A stretch of 64,000 nt of DNA from Actinokineospora globicatena (GTDB taxonomy: Bacteria; Actinomycetota; Actinomycetes; Mycobacteriales; Pseudonocardiaceae). The position numbers and the translations under genes are program-made. A model generated the notes under the pieces. That model had not been told where the DNA came from and searched no databases. It saw only the letters and a program-made list of their open reading frames with translations. This document shows, one piece after another, positions 1-8,538 of this stretch. The stretch covers positions 930,001 to 994,000 of the forward strand of contig NZ_JAMTCR010000002.1 in NCBI RefSeq assembly GCF_024171945.1. The letters are read 5' to 3'. Each line of letters starts with the position of its first letter. Within the stretch, counting starts at the first letter, position 1.

Positions 1-1348
1 ACGGGACCCCACCGGCGAGCGCCGTACCGAACCGGAAGTCGCGCACCCGGCCTTTGAGGATGTCGGTCGAGAGCACACCCGCGACGCTGACCACGAGCCC
101 GGACGACGTCGACAGGAACGCGGCGAACGCGCCCGCGGCGGTCACCGCGCCGAGGATCTCCCCGAGCGTGTTGGGCGCGATCTTCAACGGCAGCGCCAAC
201 ACCGCCGCGTCGGTCCGGCCCGCCACCAGCAGCTCCGGCGCGTACACCCGGGACAGGGCGCCGATGAGGATCGGGAAGACGTAGAACAGGCCGAGCAGCA
301 GCAGCACGTGCAGCGTCGTGCGGCGCGCGGCCTTGCCGTCGGGGTTGGTGTAGAACCGCACCAGCACGTGCGGGAGCCCCATGGTGCCCAGGAACAGCCC
401 GATGATCAGCGAGTACGTGGTGAACAGGTCGCCGGTCCCGGTGACCGGCCGCAGCCAGGACGCGTTGTCGAGCACCGCCGGGTGCACCACCGGGGTCTCG
501 CTGCCCGCCGAGAAGCGCAGTTCAGTGCCCTCGTCGACGGGGTGGTCACCCGGGCCCCAGTACGTCGGACCGGAGACGGCTGTGCCGTGCACCCGGCCGT
601 TCGCCCACAGCAGCACGCCGTCCTTGACCTGCAGCACCACGTCGGTCTCGACGGTGACCACCGCGTCGCGGGTGAACCGGGGCGGCATCGGCTCGGACAG
701 CCCGGTCGCACCGAGCCCGTTCACCCCGCCCTGCCCGAAGAACAGCACGCACAGCACGAACGTCGGCGCGGCGATGGCGAACAGCTTGAGCCAGTACTGG
801 AAGGCCTGCACCAGCGTCACCGCGCGCATGCCGCCGCCGAAGACGTTGACGATCACCAGCACCGCGACCAGCGCCGACCCGATCCAGCTGGGCACCGACG
901 GCAGGATCTGGTGCACGGTCAGCCCGGCGCCCTGGAACTGCGGCACCAGGTAGAGGATCCCGATGAACACCACCGTCGCGGTCGCCAACCTGCGCAGACC
1001 GGCCGACCCGAGCCGGGCCTCGCAGAAGTCGGGCAGCGTGTAGGCACCGGAGCGGCGCAGCGGCGCGGCGACGAACAGCATCAGCACCAGGTAGCCCGCG
1101 GTGAAGCCGATCGGGTACCAGAGCGCGTCGGCGCCGTCCTTGAGCACGAGGCCCGCGACACCGAGGAACGACGCCGCCGACAGGTACTCCCCCGACACCG
1201 CCGCCGCGTTGCGCCGCGACCGCACGGTGCGCCTGGCGACCAGGAAGTCCTGGGTGGTGCTGGCCAGCCGGGAACTGCGGTACCCGAGGGAGAACGTGGC
1301 GAGGCTGACCAGGCCGATGGCCACCACGGCCCAGACGTTCAGCTCCAC
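1..1348 (-). CDS. Sodium:solute symporter (cation acetate/monocarboxylate type), 3' end cut by window edge
   Basis: Integral membrane secondary transporter of the solute:sodium symporter family, probably importing acetate or another short monocarboxylate with a cation. About 449 codons are visible and the C-terminus lies beyond position 1. Translating the minus strand gives repeated hydrophobic helices, an early stretch reading STTQDFLVARR and a GEYLSAASFLG stretch typical of the ActP/MctC branch. A polar extracytoplasmic insert rich in Gly, Asp and Thr lies between helices around 550-400, which is common in actinobacterial members. The GTG start at 1348 lies four bases after the stop of the small DUF485-like gene, so the two are surely co-transcribed. 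The LytTR/LytS genes upstream suggest two-component control. Substrate is inferred from family only. Confidence 0.85.
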   Translation of the reverse strand, partial: MELNVWAVVAIGLVSLATFSLGYRSSRLASTTQDFLVARRTVRSRRNAAAVSGEYLSAASFLGVAGLVLKDGADALWYPIGFTAGYLVLMLFVAAPLRRSGAYTLPDFCEARLGSAGLRRLATATVVFIGILYLVPQFQGAGLTVHQILPSVPSWIGSALVAVLVIVNVFGGGMRAVTLVQAFQYWLKLFAIAAPTFVLCVLFFGQGGVNGLGATGLSEPMPPRFTRDAVVTVETDVVLQVKDGVLLWANGRVHGTAVSGPTYWGPGDHPVDEGTELRFSAGSETPVVHPAVLDNASWLRPVTGTGDLFTTYSLIIGLFLGTMGLPHVLVRFYTNPDGKAARRTTLHVLLLLGLFYVFPILIGALSRVYAPELLVAGRTDAAVLALPLKIAPNTLGEILGAVTAAGAFAAFLSTSSGLVVSVAGVLSTDILKGRVRDFRFGTALAGGVP

Positions 1349-1352
1349 CGCG

Positions 1353-1751
1353 CTACTTCTCGACCATGTCGACGAAGTCCCGCTCGTTGCGCTCGGCCAC
1401 GAGGTTGTACCAGTAGCCGATGGCGAACAGCACCGGGAACGGCGCCACGCCGAGCACCAACCACGGCAGTGAGACGCCTGCGACCTCGACGTCGGAGAGC
1501 TCGGGGAACAGGTAGAAGGCCAGCGGCAGCGCGCAGAACAGCAGCATGGTGCCGACCGCGAACTTCACCGCGTCCTTGAACTGGGTGCGGATGAACGAGC
1601 GCACGACCTCCTCGGCCCAGCTGGTCTGCTCCTCCAGCTCGACCACGGTGCGCAGCACGGTGACCGGCGCGCGCGAGTCGGCGAGGACGACCTTCTTGCG
1701 GCGCGGTCTCGGCGCTGGTGAGTCGCCTTGACCGGACGCCGCGCCGTTCAC
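1353..1751 (-). CDS. DUF485-like small membrane protein of the symporter operon
   Basis: 132 residues. The N-terminal half is soluble and basic, with PRPRRKK near residues 14-20. Two hydrophobic helices follow, at about residues 62-82 and 95-116, and the C-terminus is charged (RNERDFVDMVEK). Small two-helix proteins of this kind (DUF485 and relatives) precede ActP-type symporters in many bacteria and are thought to be accessory subunits; that role is inferred here from position. The GTG start overlaps the stop of the response-regulator gene in a GTGA, and the symporter starts four bases downstream, so the three genes form a translationally coupled unit. Membership of DUF485 proper versus a lookalike cannot be settled by eye. 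Confidence 0.75.
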   Translation of the reverse strand: MNGAASGQGDSPAPRPRRKKVVLADSRAPVTVLRTVVELEEQTSWAEEVVRSFIRTQFKDAVKFAVGTMLLFCALPLAFYLFPELSDVEVAGVSLPWLVLGVAPFPVLFAIGYWYNLVAERNERDFVDMVEK

Positions 1752-2557
1752 GCGCCGCCGCCCCGGACGAGCCGGTCCTTGAGCTCGCGGGTGTGCCTGC
1801 GGCTGACCGGCAGCACCTTCTCCTCGTGCCCGATCACCACCGAGTAGCCGGAGCCGCCCATCCGCAGCTCGGTGATCAGCGAGATCGGTACCAGGTAGGA
1901 GCGGTGGATGCGCACGAACCCGGCCTTCTCCCAGCGCTCCTCGAGCTGCGCGAGCGGGATGCGCACCAGGTGGGAGCCGTCGGAGGTGTAGAGCCTGGCG
2001 TAGTCGCCCTGCGCCTCGACCCAGCGCACCGACGCCCGCGACACCAGCTTGGTGGTGCCCGCGAGCTCGACCGGGATGACCTCGTCGTCGCGCTGCTCGG
2101 GCACCGCGCTCTGGCTGCCGCCGCCGTTCTGGTGGATCTTGGCGAGCACCCGCTCCATGGCCTTGTCGATGCGCGGCTGCTCGGCTGGCTTGAGCAGGTA
2201 GTCGACCGCGCCGAGCTCGAAGGCCGCGACCGCCTCGTGGCTGTGCGCGGTGACGAACACCAGCACCGGCGCGGGCTTGAACCCGGCGAGCACCTTCGCC
2301 AGCTCCATGCCGGTCAGGCCGGGCATGTCCAGGTCGGCGAAGACCGCGTCGACGACCGAGAGCCCCTCGTCCTTGCGGCTGGCCAGCTCCGGGTCGTCGC
2401 CGGAGAGCAGCAGCAGCGCCTCGGTGGCGTCGAACGCGGACAGGACCCGGCGCACGTGCCGGTTGCCGTTGAGCCGCTCGACCAGCACGTCCATGCCCGC
2501 CTTCTCGTCGTCGACGGCGAGGACGACGAGACCGGGGCTGTTGTTCGCAGTACTCAC
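1748..2557 (-). CDS. LytTR-family response regulator
   Basis: 269-residue cytoplasmic response regulator. An N-terminal receiver domain (about 10-130) shows the acidic pair D16/D17, the phospho-acceptor D75 in DLDMPG, T103 and K123 (LLKPA). A C-terminal LytTR DNA-binding domain (about 160-262) contains RIHRSYLVPIS and the conserved VLPVSRRHTRELK. It most likely binds direct repeats upstream of target genes after phosphorylation by the LytS-type kinase encoded at 3615-4868. It overlaps the next gene by four bases and shares an operon with the symporter, which suggests that transporter expression is its output. An S49 peptidase gene lies between kinase and regulator, which is unusual for such a pair. 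Confidence 0.93.
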   Translation of the reverse strand: MSTANNSPGLVVLAVDDEKAGMDVLVERLNGNRHVRRVLSAFDATEALLLLSGDDPELASRKDEGLSVVDAVFADLDMPGLTGMELAKVLAGFKPAPVLVFVTAHSHEAVAAFELGAVDYLLKPAEQPRIDKAMERVLAKIHQNGGGSQSAVPEQRDDEVIPVELAGTTKLVSRASVRWVEAQGDYARLYTSDGSHLVRIPLAQLEERWEKAGFVRIHRSYLVPISLITELRMGGSGYSVVIGHEEKVLPVSRRHTRELKDRLVRGGGA

Positions 2558-2677
2558 GGTGAACGCAATCTTGGCGAGTGGTCGGTGGGGGATCCATGGG
2601 CGGTGCGCCCGTCCACAGGGTGAAGCATTCCGCGCGATTGTGACAGGGCGGTCACGGTTCGCGCACCCCCGCCCGCT

Positions 2678-3547
2678 CTAGAGGCCGAACCGCGACCAAG
2701 CGGCCCGGTTCTCCAAGGCCTGCACCGCAGCAAGCACTCTGTCCGAAGTGGACAGCAGGGCACCCGGTCCGCCCGCGATGCCGAGCCGGGCCAGCAGCGC
2801 CCGCTTCGGTTCCGCGACAGCGACTTCCGCGGTCGGGAAGCGCTCGGCGATGATCGACCGCAGGCTGCCCAGACCGTCGACGAGACCGAGTTCCAGCGCG
2901 CGCCTGCCCGTCCAGACCTCACCGGAGAACAGGTCGACGTCGCCACCGGTCAGCCGATCACCCCGGCGCTCGCGCACCCAGCCCGCGAACTGCTCGTGCA
3001 GATCGTCGAGCTGCCCGGACAGCCACTGGACGTCCTCGTCCTTCTCGGGCAGGAACGGGTCGAGCCGGACCTTGCGCGTGCCCGCGGTGTGCACCCGGCG
3101 CTCGACGCCGAAGCGCTCCAGCAGCCCCACCATGCCGAACCCGGACGACACCACGCCGATCGACCCGACGAGCGAGGACGAGTGCGCGTAGATCTCGTCG
3201 CCCGCGCAGGCGAGCAGGTAGCCACCGGACGCGGCGACGTCCTCGCAGAAGGCCAGCACCGGCACGCCCTTCTTGGCCGCCAGCTCCCTGATCCGCTCCG
3301 ACACCAGCGCCGACTGGGTCGGGGCACCACCGGGCGAGTTCACCGCCAGCGCGACCGCGACCAGCCGGTCGTGGTCGAACGCCCTGGTCAACGCCGACTC
3401 GACGGAGGTGGTGTTGATGGCACCCCGGGTGATCGGCGACGGCGACGGGCTGATCACGCCGTGCAGCCGCACCACCGCGACCACCGGTGCGCGGTCCCCG
3501 CGCTCGCCGATCCGGGGCAGCCTCGCCAGCTTCTCGGTCACGCTCAT
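2678..3547 (-). CDS. S49-family peptidase (SppA/SohB-like)
   Basis: 289-residue serine peptidase of clan SK. The nucleophile is S107 in DVAASGGYLLAC and the general base is probably K159 in AGTRKVRLDPF, giving the Ser-Lys dyad of signal-peptide peptidases. NSPGG at 70-74 fits the usual oxyanion-region motif. It has a single S49 domain, like SohB and the archaeal enzymes, and no visible signal peptide or membrane helix, so it is probably cytoplasmic. An upstream ATG at 3667 is open, but the ATG at 3547 gives the sensible N-terminus and avoids running into the kinase 3' end at 3615. The gene sits between the LytS-like kinase and its LytTR partner, in the same orientation. Confidence 0.88.
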   Translation of the reverse strand: MSVTEKLARLPRIGERGDRAPVVAVVRLHGVISPSPSPITRGAINTTSVESALTRAFDHDRLVAVALAVNSPGGAPTQSALVSERIRELAAKKGVPVLAFCEDVAASGGYLLACAGDEIYAHSSSLVGSIGVVSSGFGMVGLLERFGVERRVHTAGTRKVRLDPFLPEKDEDVQWLSGQLDDLHEQFAGWVRERRGDRLTGGDVDLFSGEVWTGRRALELGLVDGLGSLRSIIAERFPTAEVAVAEPKRALLARLGIAGGPGALLSTSDRVLAAVQALENRAAWSRFGL

Positions 3548-3614
3548 ACCGCGCAACCCTACGTCCGGTCGGCTGAGAACGGCGGTTGACCAGGCCGGGG
3601 TGTCGGCCAAGAGG

Positions 3615-4868
3615 TCACGGCGGGGGCAGCTGGCCGTTGGGGCTGTCGTCGTCGGGGTGGTCGTCACCGGCGAAGTTCGGCAGGTCCGGCCGGACCCCGG
3701 GGAAGTACTTGGGCACCCGCAGGGTCACCTTCATCCCGGCGCCCGGCGCGGTCTCCACCATCAGCGCGTAGTCGTCGCCGAACACCTGGCGCATCCGGTA
3801 GTTGATGTTGCCGACGCCGACGTGCGCGCCGCTCTTGTGCGCGTCGCGCAGGTCCTCGAAGAGCCGGTCGGCGTCCATGCCGACGCCGTCGTCCTCGATC
3901 GTGATCAGCGCCTCGTTGCCGTTGTCGTGCGCGAACACGCTGACCGTCCCGCCGCCGGGCTTCTTCGCGATCCCGTGCCGCACCGCGTTCTCCACCAGCG
4001 GTTGCAGCACCAGGAACGGCACCACCACCGACTGCACCTCGGGCGCGATCCGCAGCCGCACGTTGAGCCGCTCGCCGTAGCGGGCGCACTCGATGGTCAG
4101 GTAGCGGTCGATGTTGCTCAGCTCGTCGGCCAGGGTCGCGAACATCCCGTTGGACCGGAAGGAGTACCTGGTGAAGGCGGCGAAGTCCTGCAACAGCTCC
4201 CGCGACTGCTCGGGGTCGGTGCGGATGAGCGAGGAGATGGTGTTCAACGTGTTGTAGATGAAGTGCGGCGAGATCTGGGCCCGGAGCGCGCGCAGCTCGG
4301 CCTGGGCCAGCTGCTGCTTGGACTCGTCGAGCTTCGCCAACTCCAACTGGATGCACAGGAAGCGCGCGACCTCGTCCGCCGCCCGGATCATCCGCTTGCC
4401 GTCGACCCCGCCGACGACGATCAGCGCGCCCTCGACCTGGCCGTCGATGATCAGCGGCACGATCACCGCCGTGCGCATCGGGCAACTGCCGCGCCGCCTG
4501 CACTGCAGGTTCTCGTGCTGCACGTGCGCGCGGTGCCCCTCGCGCACCGCCTCGACGATCTGCTCCTCGAGGTCGGCGTAGTGCTCGTTGGCCTGCCCGT
4601 CCCAGGACAGCAGCCGCCCGTCGCGGTCCGAGATCCCCACCGCGACGCACTTGAGCATCTCCAGCAGGTGCGTGGTCGCCTGGTCGGCCGCCTGCTCGGT
4701 GAGCCCGTTGCGCAGCTCCGGCGCGGCCTTCGACAACCGCTGGACGGTGTCGAGCACCGCGTCGTGCACCGTCCCCGCCTTGCGCGGCCTGCACAGGAAG
4801 ACGAACAACCCGAGCACGATCAACGTCGCCACCACTCCGACGAACGCGCGCTCGGTCAGGAAGTCCAC
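3615..4868 (-). CDS. LytS-type sensor histidine kinase with GAF-like domain
   Basis: 417 residues. One N-terminal membrane helix (about 8-26) is followed by a GAF-like sensory region (about 60-175). The His_kinase domain has the phospho-acceptor H202 in ISPHFIYNTLNTI, and the HATPase domain has the N-box LVENAVRHG (N294) and a GVGNINYRM glycine stretch. The GAF-like region carries two cysteines, C123 and C129, in QCRRRGSC, which could respond to redox or bind a cofactor (inference). The GTG at 4868 is chosen because GGGAG lies nine bases upstream and the membrane helix then starts cleanly; longer reading upstream looks non-coding. It should phosphorylate the LytTR regulator at 1748-2557. The C-terminal tail is acidic and proline-rich. 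Confidence 0.92.
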   Translation of the reverse strand: MDFLTERAFVGVVATLIVLGLFVFLCRPRKAGTVHDAVLDTVQRLSKAAPELRNGLTEQAADQATTHLLEMLKCVAVGISDRDGRLLSWDGQANEHYADLEEQIVEAVREGHRAHVQHENLQCRRRGSCPMRTAVIVPLIIDGQVEGALIVVGGVDGKRMIRAADEVARFLCIQLELAKLDESKQQLAQAELRALRAQISPHFIYNTLNTISSLIRTDPEQSRELLQDFAAFTRYSFRSNGMFATLADELSNIDRYLTIECARYGERLNVRLRIAPEVQSVVVPFLVLQPLVENAVRHGIAKKPGGGTVSVFAHDNGNEALITIEDDGVGMDADRLFEDLRDAHKSGAHVGVGNINYRMRQVFGDDYALMVETAPGAGMKVTLRVPKYFPGVRPDLPNFAGDDHPDDDSPNGQLPPP

Positions 4869-5061
4869 CTGGTCATGCTCCCGGTTGCCTGCGGATCGGG
4901 ACAAGGACGGGGTCAAGGTACCCGGTGCCCCACCCCGGCGGACGACCTGCGGCGACCGGGAGTTGTCCACAGCCGAACAGGCCACTCGCCCCGTTCCACC
5001 GCCCCACGCCGATAGGCTGTACATCGGGGGCTGCTCAGCCCGGTTCGATCTTGCCGAGGCG

Positions 5062-5925
5062 CTACTTGAGCAGGCGGGACAGGCGTCGATCGGCCAGCGG
5101 CTTGCCACCGGTCTGGCAGGTCGGGCAGTACTGGAAAGACTTGTCCGCGAACGAGACCTCGCGGATGGTGTCCGCGCAGATCGGGCAGGGCAAGCCGGTC
5201 CTGGCGTGGACCCGCAGCCCGGAGCGCTTCTCCCCCTTGAGACGAGCGGCGTCCTGGCCGACCGAGCGGGTGACGGCGTCGGTGAGCACCGTGCGCATGG
5301 CCTCGTAGAGCTGGTCGACGGACTCCTCCGGCAGGCGCGCCGGAGTGGCGTAGGGGGACAGCTTCGCCACGTGCATGATCTCGTCGGAGTAGGCGTTGCC
5401 GATGCCCGCGATCACCCGCTGGCTGGTCAGCAGCGTCTTGAGCCGCTCGGTGCGCTCCGCGAGCACGGCGCCGAACTCGTCGCGGGTCAGCGCCAGGGCG
5501 TCCGGCCCGAGGGTGGCGATCTGCTCGATGGTGGCCGGGTCCTCGACGATCCAGACCGCCAAGCCCTTCTTCGTCCCGGCCTCGGTCAGGTCGAACCCCG
5601 GCCCCTGCCCCGGCGGACCCAGGTGCACCCGCAGCGCCAGCGGACCCTTGCCCGGCTTGGGCGGGGTCGCCGACATGGTGTCGGCCCAGCGCAGCCACCC
5701 GGCCCTGGCCAGGTGCGTCACCAGGTGCAGGCCGGCCGCGGCCAGGACCAGGTACTTGCCGTGGCGGGACGCGCCGGTGACCTCGCGGCCGTGCAGCGCG
5801 GTCCACGGCGGGCTGGCGGTCTTGAGCACGCTGAGCGAGGCGACGTCCACCCGCTCGACGCGCCGACCGACGGCGTGTTCGCGCAGGTGGTGGGCTAGGG
5901 CCTCGACCTCGGGGAGTTCCGGCAC
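5062..5925 (-). CDS. Fpg/Nei-family DNA glycosylase/AP lyase
   Basis: 287-residue base-excision-repair enzyme. The N-terminus MPELPEVE is diagnostic: after Met removal P1 is the Schiff-base nucleophile and E2 the acid. The helix-two-turn-helix carries AGIGNAYSDEI, and the C-terminal zinc finger has the cysteine pairs CPIC and CPTC about 20 residues apart. The sequence around the zinc finger ends TGGKPLADRRLSRLLK, longer than classic Fpg. This resembles the actinobacterial Fpg/Nei-like subgroup, so lesion preference (oxidised purine versus pyrimidine) is not assigned. It stands alone, with about 190 non-coding bases to the kinase gene upstream of 4868. Confidence 0.93.
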   Translation of the reverse strand: MPELPEVEALAHHLREHAVGRRVERVDVASLSVLKTASPPWTALHGREVTGASRHGKYLVLAAAGLHLVTHLARAGWLRWADTMSATPPKPGKGPLALRVHLGPPGQGPGFDLTEAGTKKGLAVWIVEDPATIEQIATLGPDALALTRDEFGAVLAERTERLKTLLTSQRVIAGIGNAYSDEIMHVAKLSPYATPARLPEESVDQLYEAMRTVLTDAVTRSVGQDAARLKGEKRSGLRVHARTGLPCPICADTIREVSFADKSFQYCPTCQTGGKPLADRRLSRLLK

Positions 5926-5993
5926 GCCACCAGTCTCGCCGCTGCGGGGCGCGCTGTCATGCCCCGCAGCGGGCCGTCACCGGTCGGGCACGC

Positions 5994-6431
5994 TCAGGTC
6001 AACGGCTTGAGGATGCCCTCGTAGCTCGGCTGGGTGTCCTGGCTGATCTCCTTGGCGATGCGGGCGATCTCGGTCCGCGCGCTGAAGTAGCCGCGGATCG
6101 TGCCCATCCAGCGCTCGGTCGGCTCACCCTCGCCGTCGTCACCGGTCTCGGCGATCAACGTCCACGGCCGCCGGACCGCCCAGCGCGCCGGGAAGAACAG
6201 GATGGCCAGGGTCAGGATCAGGAGTAACCAGCCCGGCACCACCACGTTCACCGGCATCCAGGCGATCAGCGCAACCACCAGAACCGTGATCAGGACCAAC
6301 ATCACCACGCCGGGCACGTACCCGGCGGCGACGTCGTGCTCGAAGTCGTCCTCGGTGGCCGGGGTGCGCCACTCGAGAGTGCCGTGCACGGTCCACAACC
6401 GACCGTTCACGTCGCGTACCTGACGCGTCAT
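5994..6431 (-). CDS. Small two-helix membrane protein of unknown function
   Basis: 145 residues. The soluble N-terminus begins MTRQVRDVNGRLWTVHGTLEW. Two hydrophobic helices (about 40-60 and 64-82) are followed by a C-terminal cytoplasmic part (RRPWTLIAET then an acidic segment and an amphipathic end). The start at 6431 is supported by GGAGG seven bases upstream; a longer reading to 6788 would be basic, low-complexity and unlikely. I do not recognise the family with certainty. Hypothetical proteins with this RPWTL(I/V)AET motif after two helices occur widely in actinomycetes (recollection, unchecked). The neighbours (Fpg upstream, sigma factor downstream) do not suggest a function. Confidence 0.8.
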   Translation of the reverse strand: MTRQVRDVNGRLWTVHGTLEWRTPATEDDFEHDVAAGYVPGVVMLVLITVLVVALIAWMPVNVVVPGWLLLILTLAILFFPARWAVRRPWTLIAETGDDGEGEPTERWMGTIRGYFSARTEIARIAKEISQDTQPSYEGILKPLT

Positions 6432-6586
6432 CTCCTGCCCTCCGGCCGCCGGTGCGCGGCCAGCGGCACGCACCCGGGTCTGACAGCACCGAGGGGCAAC
6501 GTTACCGCCTCGGCGCTGCGACCAACGGGTGAAATGCCCGACCAGCCTGCGCGCCGATTCTCGCACCGGCGACCGGAGTTGATCAA

Positions 6587-8176
6587 CTACCGCGGTCGGG
6601 TAGCACCCGTCACGGTGACCGTCGAGTAGGTCTCCACCCTGGTCCCGGCCCTGGTGGGACGCGGGTGCCGGTACCGGGTGTACTCCGCCGACCTGGTCGC
6701 CACGGTGGTCTGCCGCGCCGAGTTGACCTTGGTGGTGACCCTCGTCTCGGTGACCACGTCGTAGCGCTCGTAGGCCACCGTCCGCCACTCGTAGCTGGTC
6801 TGGCTGTAGATCACCGGCAACGACTCGTCGTAGGTGTCCACCTGCTGGATGGTCATCCGGCCCTGACCACGCGGCCGCTCCTGCGTGGTCGTCTTGCTCG
6901 GCCGGTCGACCTTGGTGTCGGGCTGCGCCTTGGGCGGGGTCGCGACCCGGACGACCTGGCTGGCCGCCTGGGGCGGCTGCGCGGCGGGCACCTCCTGGCG
7001 GACGGGGGTCGTCTGCCGGACGTCACCGCCGTCCTCGGGCCGGTTCGGCGTGGTCGTCGACCCGCCCCGCGGCCGGTCCTGGGTCGGCACGACGGAGTTC
7101 GTCGGCGCGGGGGCGAGCCCACCGGCCGCCGACGGGTCCGGGTCGACGAGCAGCTCGGTCGGGCCACCGCCGTTGAAGTCCGCGTAGGCGTGCTGCTCGC
7201 CAGTCGTACCCCACGGCACCAAGGCGAAGCCGAAGACACCGACGGCGGCAGCGGAGGTCGCCGCCAACGTCACCTGCATCTTCGCCGTCGACAACAGGCC
7301 CTTGACCGCACCGAACCCCGTGACCGCGCCGGTCGTGGTGCTCGCGATGCCGATCTGCTGCCAGAGGGCGATACCCGCCACCGGAGCGGCGATGAACGCG
7401 GCGTGCGCGCGCAGACCCGAGCAGACGTCCTGCAGCTCCGCCTGCATCGACGTGCACGACGGGCACGTCGACAAGTGCGCGCGGACCTTGCGCCGCTCAG
7501 TGCCCTTGATGGTGCCTGCCGTGTACGCGCCCAACTTCTCGAGAACGGACCGGCAGCCGGTAGAGCCGCGGTCCACCGTCAGGTGCGCCTGCAGGTAGGC
7601 CGCACGCAGACCCTGACGCGCACGGCGGGCCAACGCGGCGGTGGCGTTCGGGCTGAGACCGAAGTTGCCCGCGACGACCGCGGGCCGCTCCCCCTCGACC
7701 TCCACCTTCCACAGCACGCTGCGCCACCGCTCGGGCAAGCTGGTGAACGCGCGGGTGATCAGGGTCCGCTCGGTGGACTGGCCGGTGTTGTCCGGCCCGG
7801 CGCCCACCCGGTGGCTCAGCTCCTCGTCGCTCACCGGGACGTCGCGCTTGCGGGCGCTCCACTCCCAAGCGACCCGCCTGGTGACGATGAGCAAGTAGCC
7901 GCGGACGTTGTCCACCGGCCCCGAACCGCGGCGAACCGCTTGCAGGACGCGGAAGAACGCCTCAGCGGCGAGGTCCTCCGCCTCCGCGCGGTCCGCGACC
8001 AGCCCGAGGGCCAGCCTGCGCACAGCGTCGGAATGCCGGGAGAACAGCTCGCCGAAGGCGGCGTCATCACCGGAGCGGAGGCGTTGCAGGAGTGCCAGAT
8101 CTTCGCAGGCGGCGGCCGACGAACCCTCGTCGACGTCGCGACGCCCGCCGGAAGCAGGCCGGTGCATCCCGGTCAT
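6587..8176 (-). CDS. ECF sigma factor fused to zinc-finger anti-sigma, membrane segment and extracytoplasmic tail
   Basis: 529 residues. The N-terminal third is a sigma-70 group 4 factor: region 2 with AEDLAAEAFFRVLQAV and region 4 with LPERWRSVLWKVEVEG and FGLSPNATAALARRARQGLR. A zinc-binding anti-sigma motif HLSTCPSC (HxxxCxxC) follows, then hydrophobic stretches including AATSAAAVGVFGFALVPWG. After that comes a long Pro/Thr/Arg-rich region and a final beta-like segment with many Thr and Tyr, presumably outside the membrane. One polypeptide therefore holds the sigma factor, its inhibitor and a surface domain. Release for transcription would then need proteolysis (inference from how regulated intramembrane proteolysis frees other sigma factors). 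The ATG at 8176 has GAGGAGGT ten bases upstream. Confidence 0.85.
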   Translation of the reverse strand: MTGMHRPASGGRRDVDEGSSAAACEDLALLQRLRSGDDAAFGELFSRHSDAVRRLALGLVADRAEAEDLAAEAFFRVLQAVRRGSGPVDNVRGYLLIVTRRVAWEWSARKRDVPVSDEELSHRVGAGPDNTGQSTERTLITRAFTSLPERWRSVLWKVEVEGERPAVVAGNFGLSPNATAALARRARQGLRAAYLQAHLTVDRGSTGCRSVLEKLGAYTAGTIKGTERRKVRAHLSTCPSCTSMQAELQDVCSGLRAHAAFIAAPVAGIALWQQIGIASTTTGAVTGFGAVKGLLSTAKMQVTLAATSAAAVGVFGFALVPWGTTGEQHAYADFNGGGPTELLVDPDPSAAGGLAPAPTNSVVPTQDRPRGGSTTTPNRPEDGGDVRQTTPVRQEVPAAQPPQAASQVVRVATPPKAQPDTKVDRPSKTTTQERPRGQGRMTIQQVDTYDESLPVIYSQTSYEWRTVAYERYDVVTETRVTTKVNSARQTTVATRSAEYTRYRHPRPTRAGTRVETYSTVTVTGATRPR

Positions 8177-8387
8177 CCGGCCCGGTACCTCCTCCTGGCC
8201 GTCGTGACAGTGTTGAACAAGATGCCACACGGTGTTGTCCAGCGGTCGATAAACGTGAATAACGTTAAGAGGACCCCATCATCTGTACTAGCCCGCCCAG
8301 AAGATCCTGACTGGCCCAACAGCACCCCCTCGGTCGACGAGTGTGGGGAAGGTACCCCCGCTGCGACAGCGCGAACGGAGCCTAAGG

Positions 8388-8393
8388 TATAGT
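8388..8393 (+). promoter_or_regulatory. Putative -10 box (TATAGT) for tRNA-Gly
   Basis: TATAGT lies 29 bases before the tRNA-Gly 5' end. It is the best match to a housekeeping -10 element in the gap between the sigma-factor gene and the tRNA. A short leader hairpin (ACCCGGG/ACCGGGT region, about 8399-8418) lies between it and the tRNA. No convincing -35 was seen. Confidence 0.45.
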
Positions 8394-8421
8394 TCCGGTA
8401 CCCGGGCAAGACCGGGTACAA

Positions 8422-8494
8422 GCGGATGTAGCGCAGCTGGTAGCGCATCACCTTGCCAAGGTGAGGGTCGCGAGTTCGAGTCTCGTCATCCGCT
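8422..8494 (+). tRNA. tRNA-Gly (GCC)
   Basis: 73 bases folding as a complete cloverleaf. The acceptor arms GCGGATG and CATCCGC pair perfectly, with discriminator T. The anticodon loop TTGCCAA holds GCC, closed by CACCT/AGGTG, and the T arm carries the GTTCGAG loop. CCA is not encoded. It reads GGC glycine codons, the commonest glycine codon in this DNA. A 13-bp terminator hairpin follows at 8504. Confidence 0.97.
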
Positions 8495-8503
8495 CACGAA
8501 TAG

Positions 8504-8538
8504 CTGGCGAGTGCTCATGGAGAGCACTCGCCAGTTTT
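8504..8538 (+). terminator. Intrinsic terminator of tRNA-Gly
   Basis: Perfect 13-bp stem CTGGCGAGTGCTC / GAGCACTCGCCAG with a five-base loop, followed by TTTT. It lies ten bases after the tRNA and is one of the few classic U-tract terminators in this window. Confidence 0.9.
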
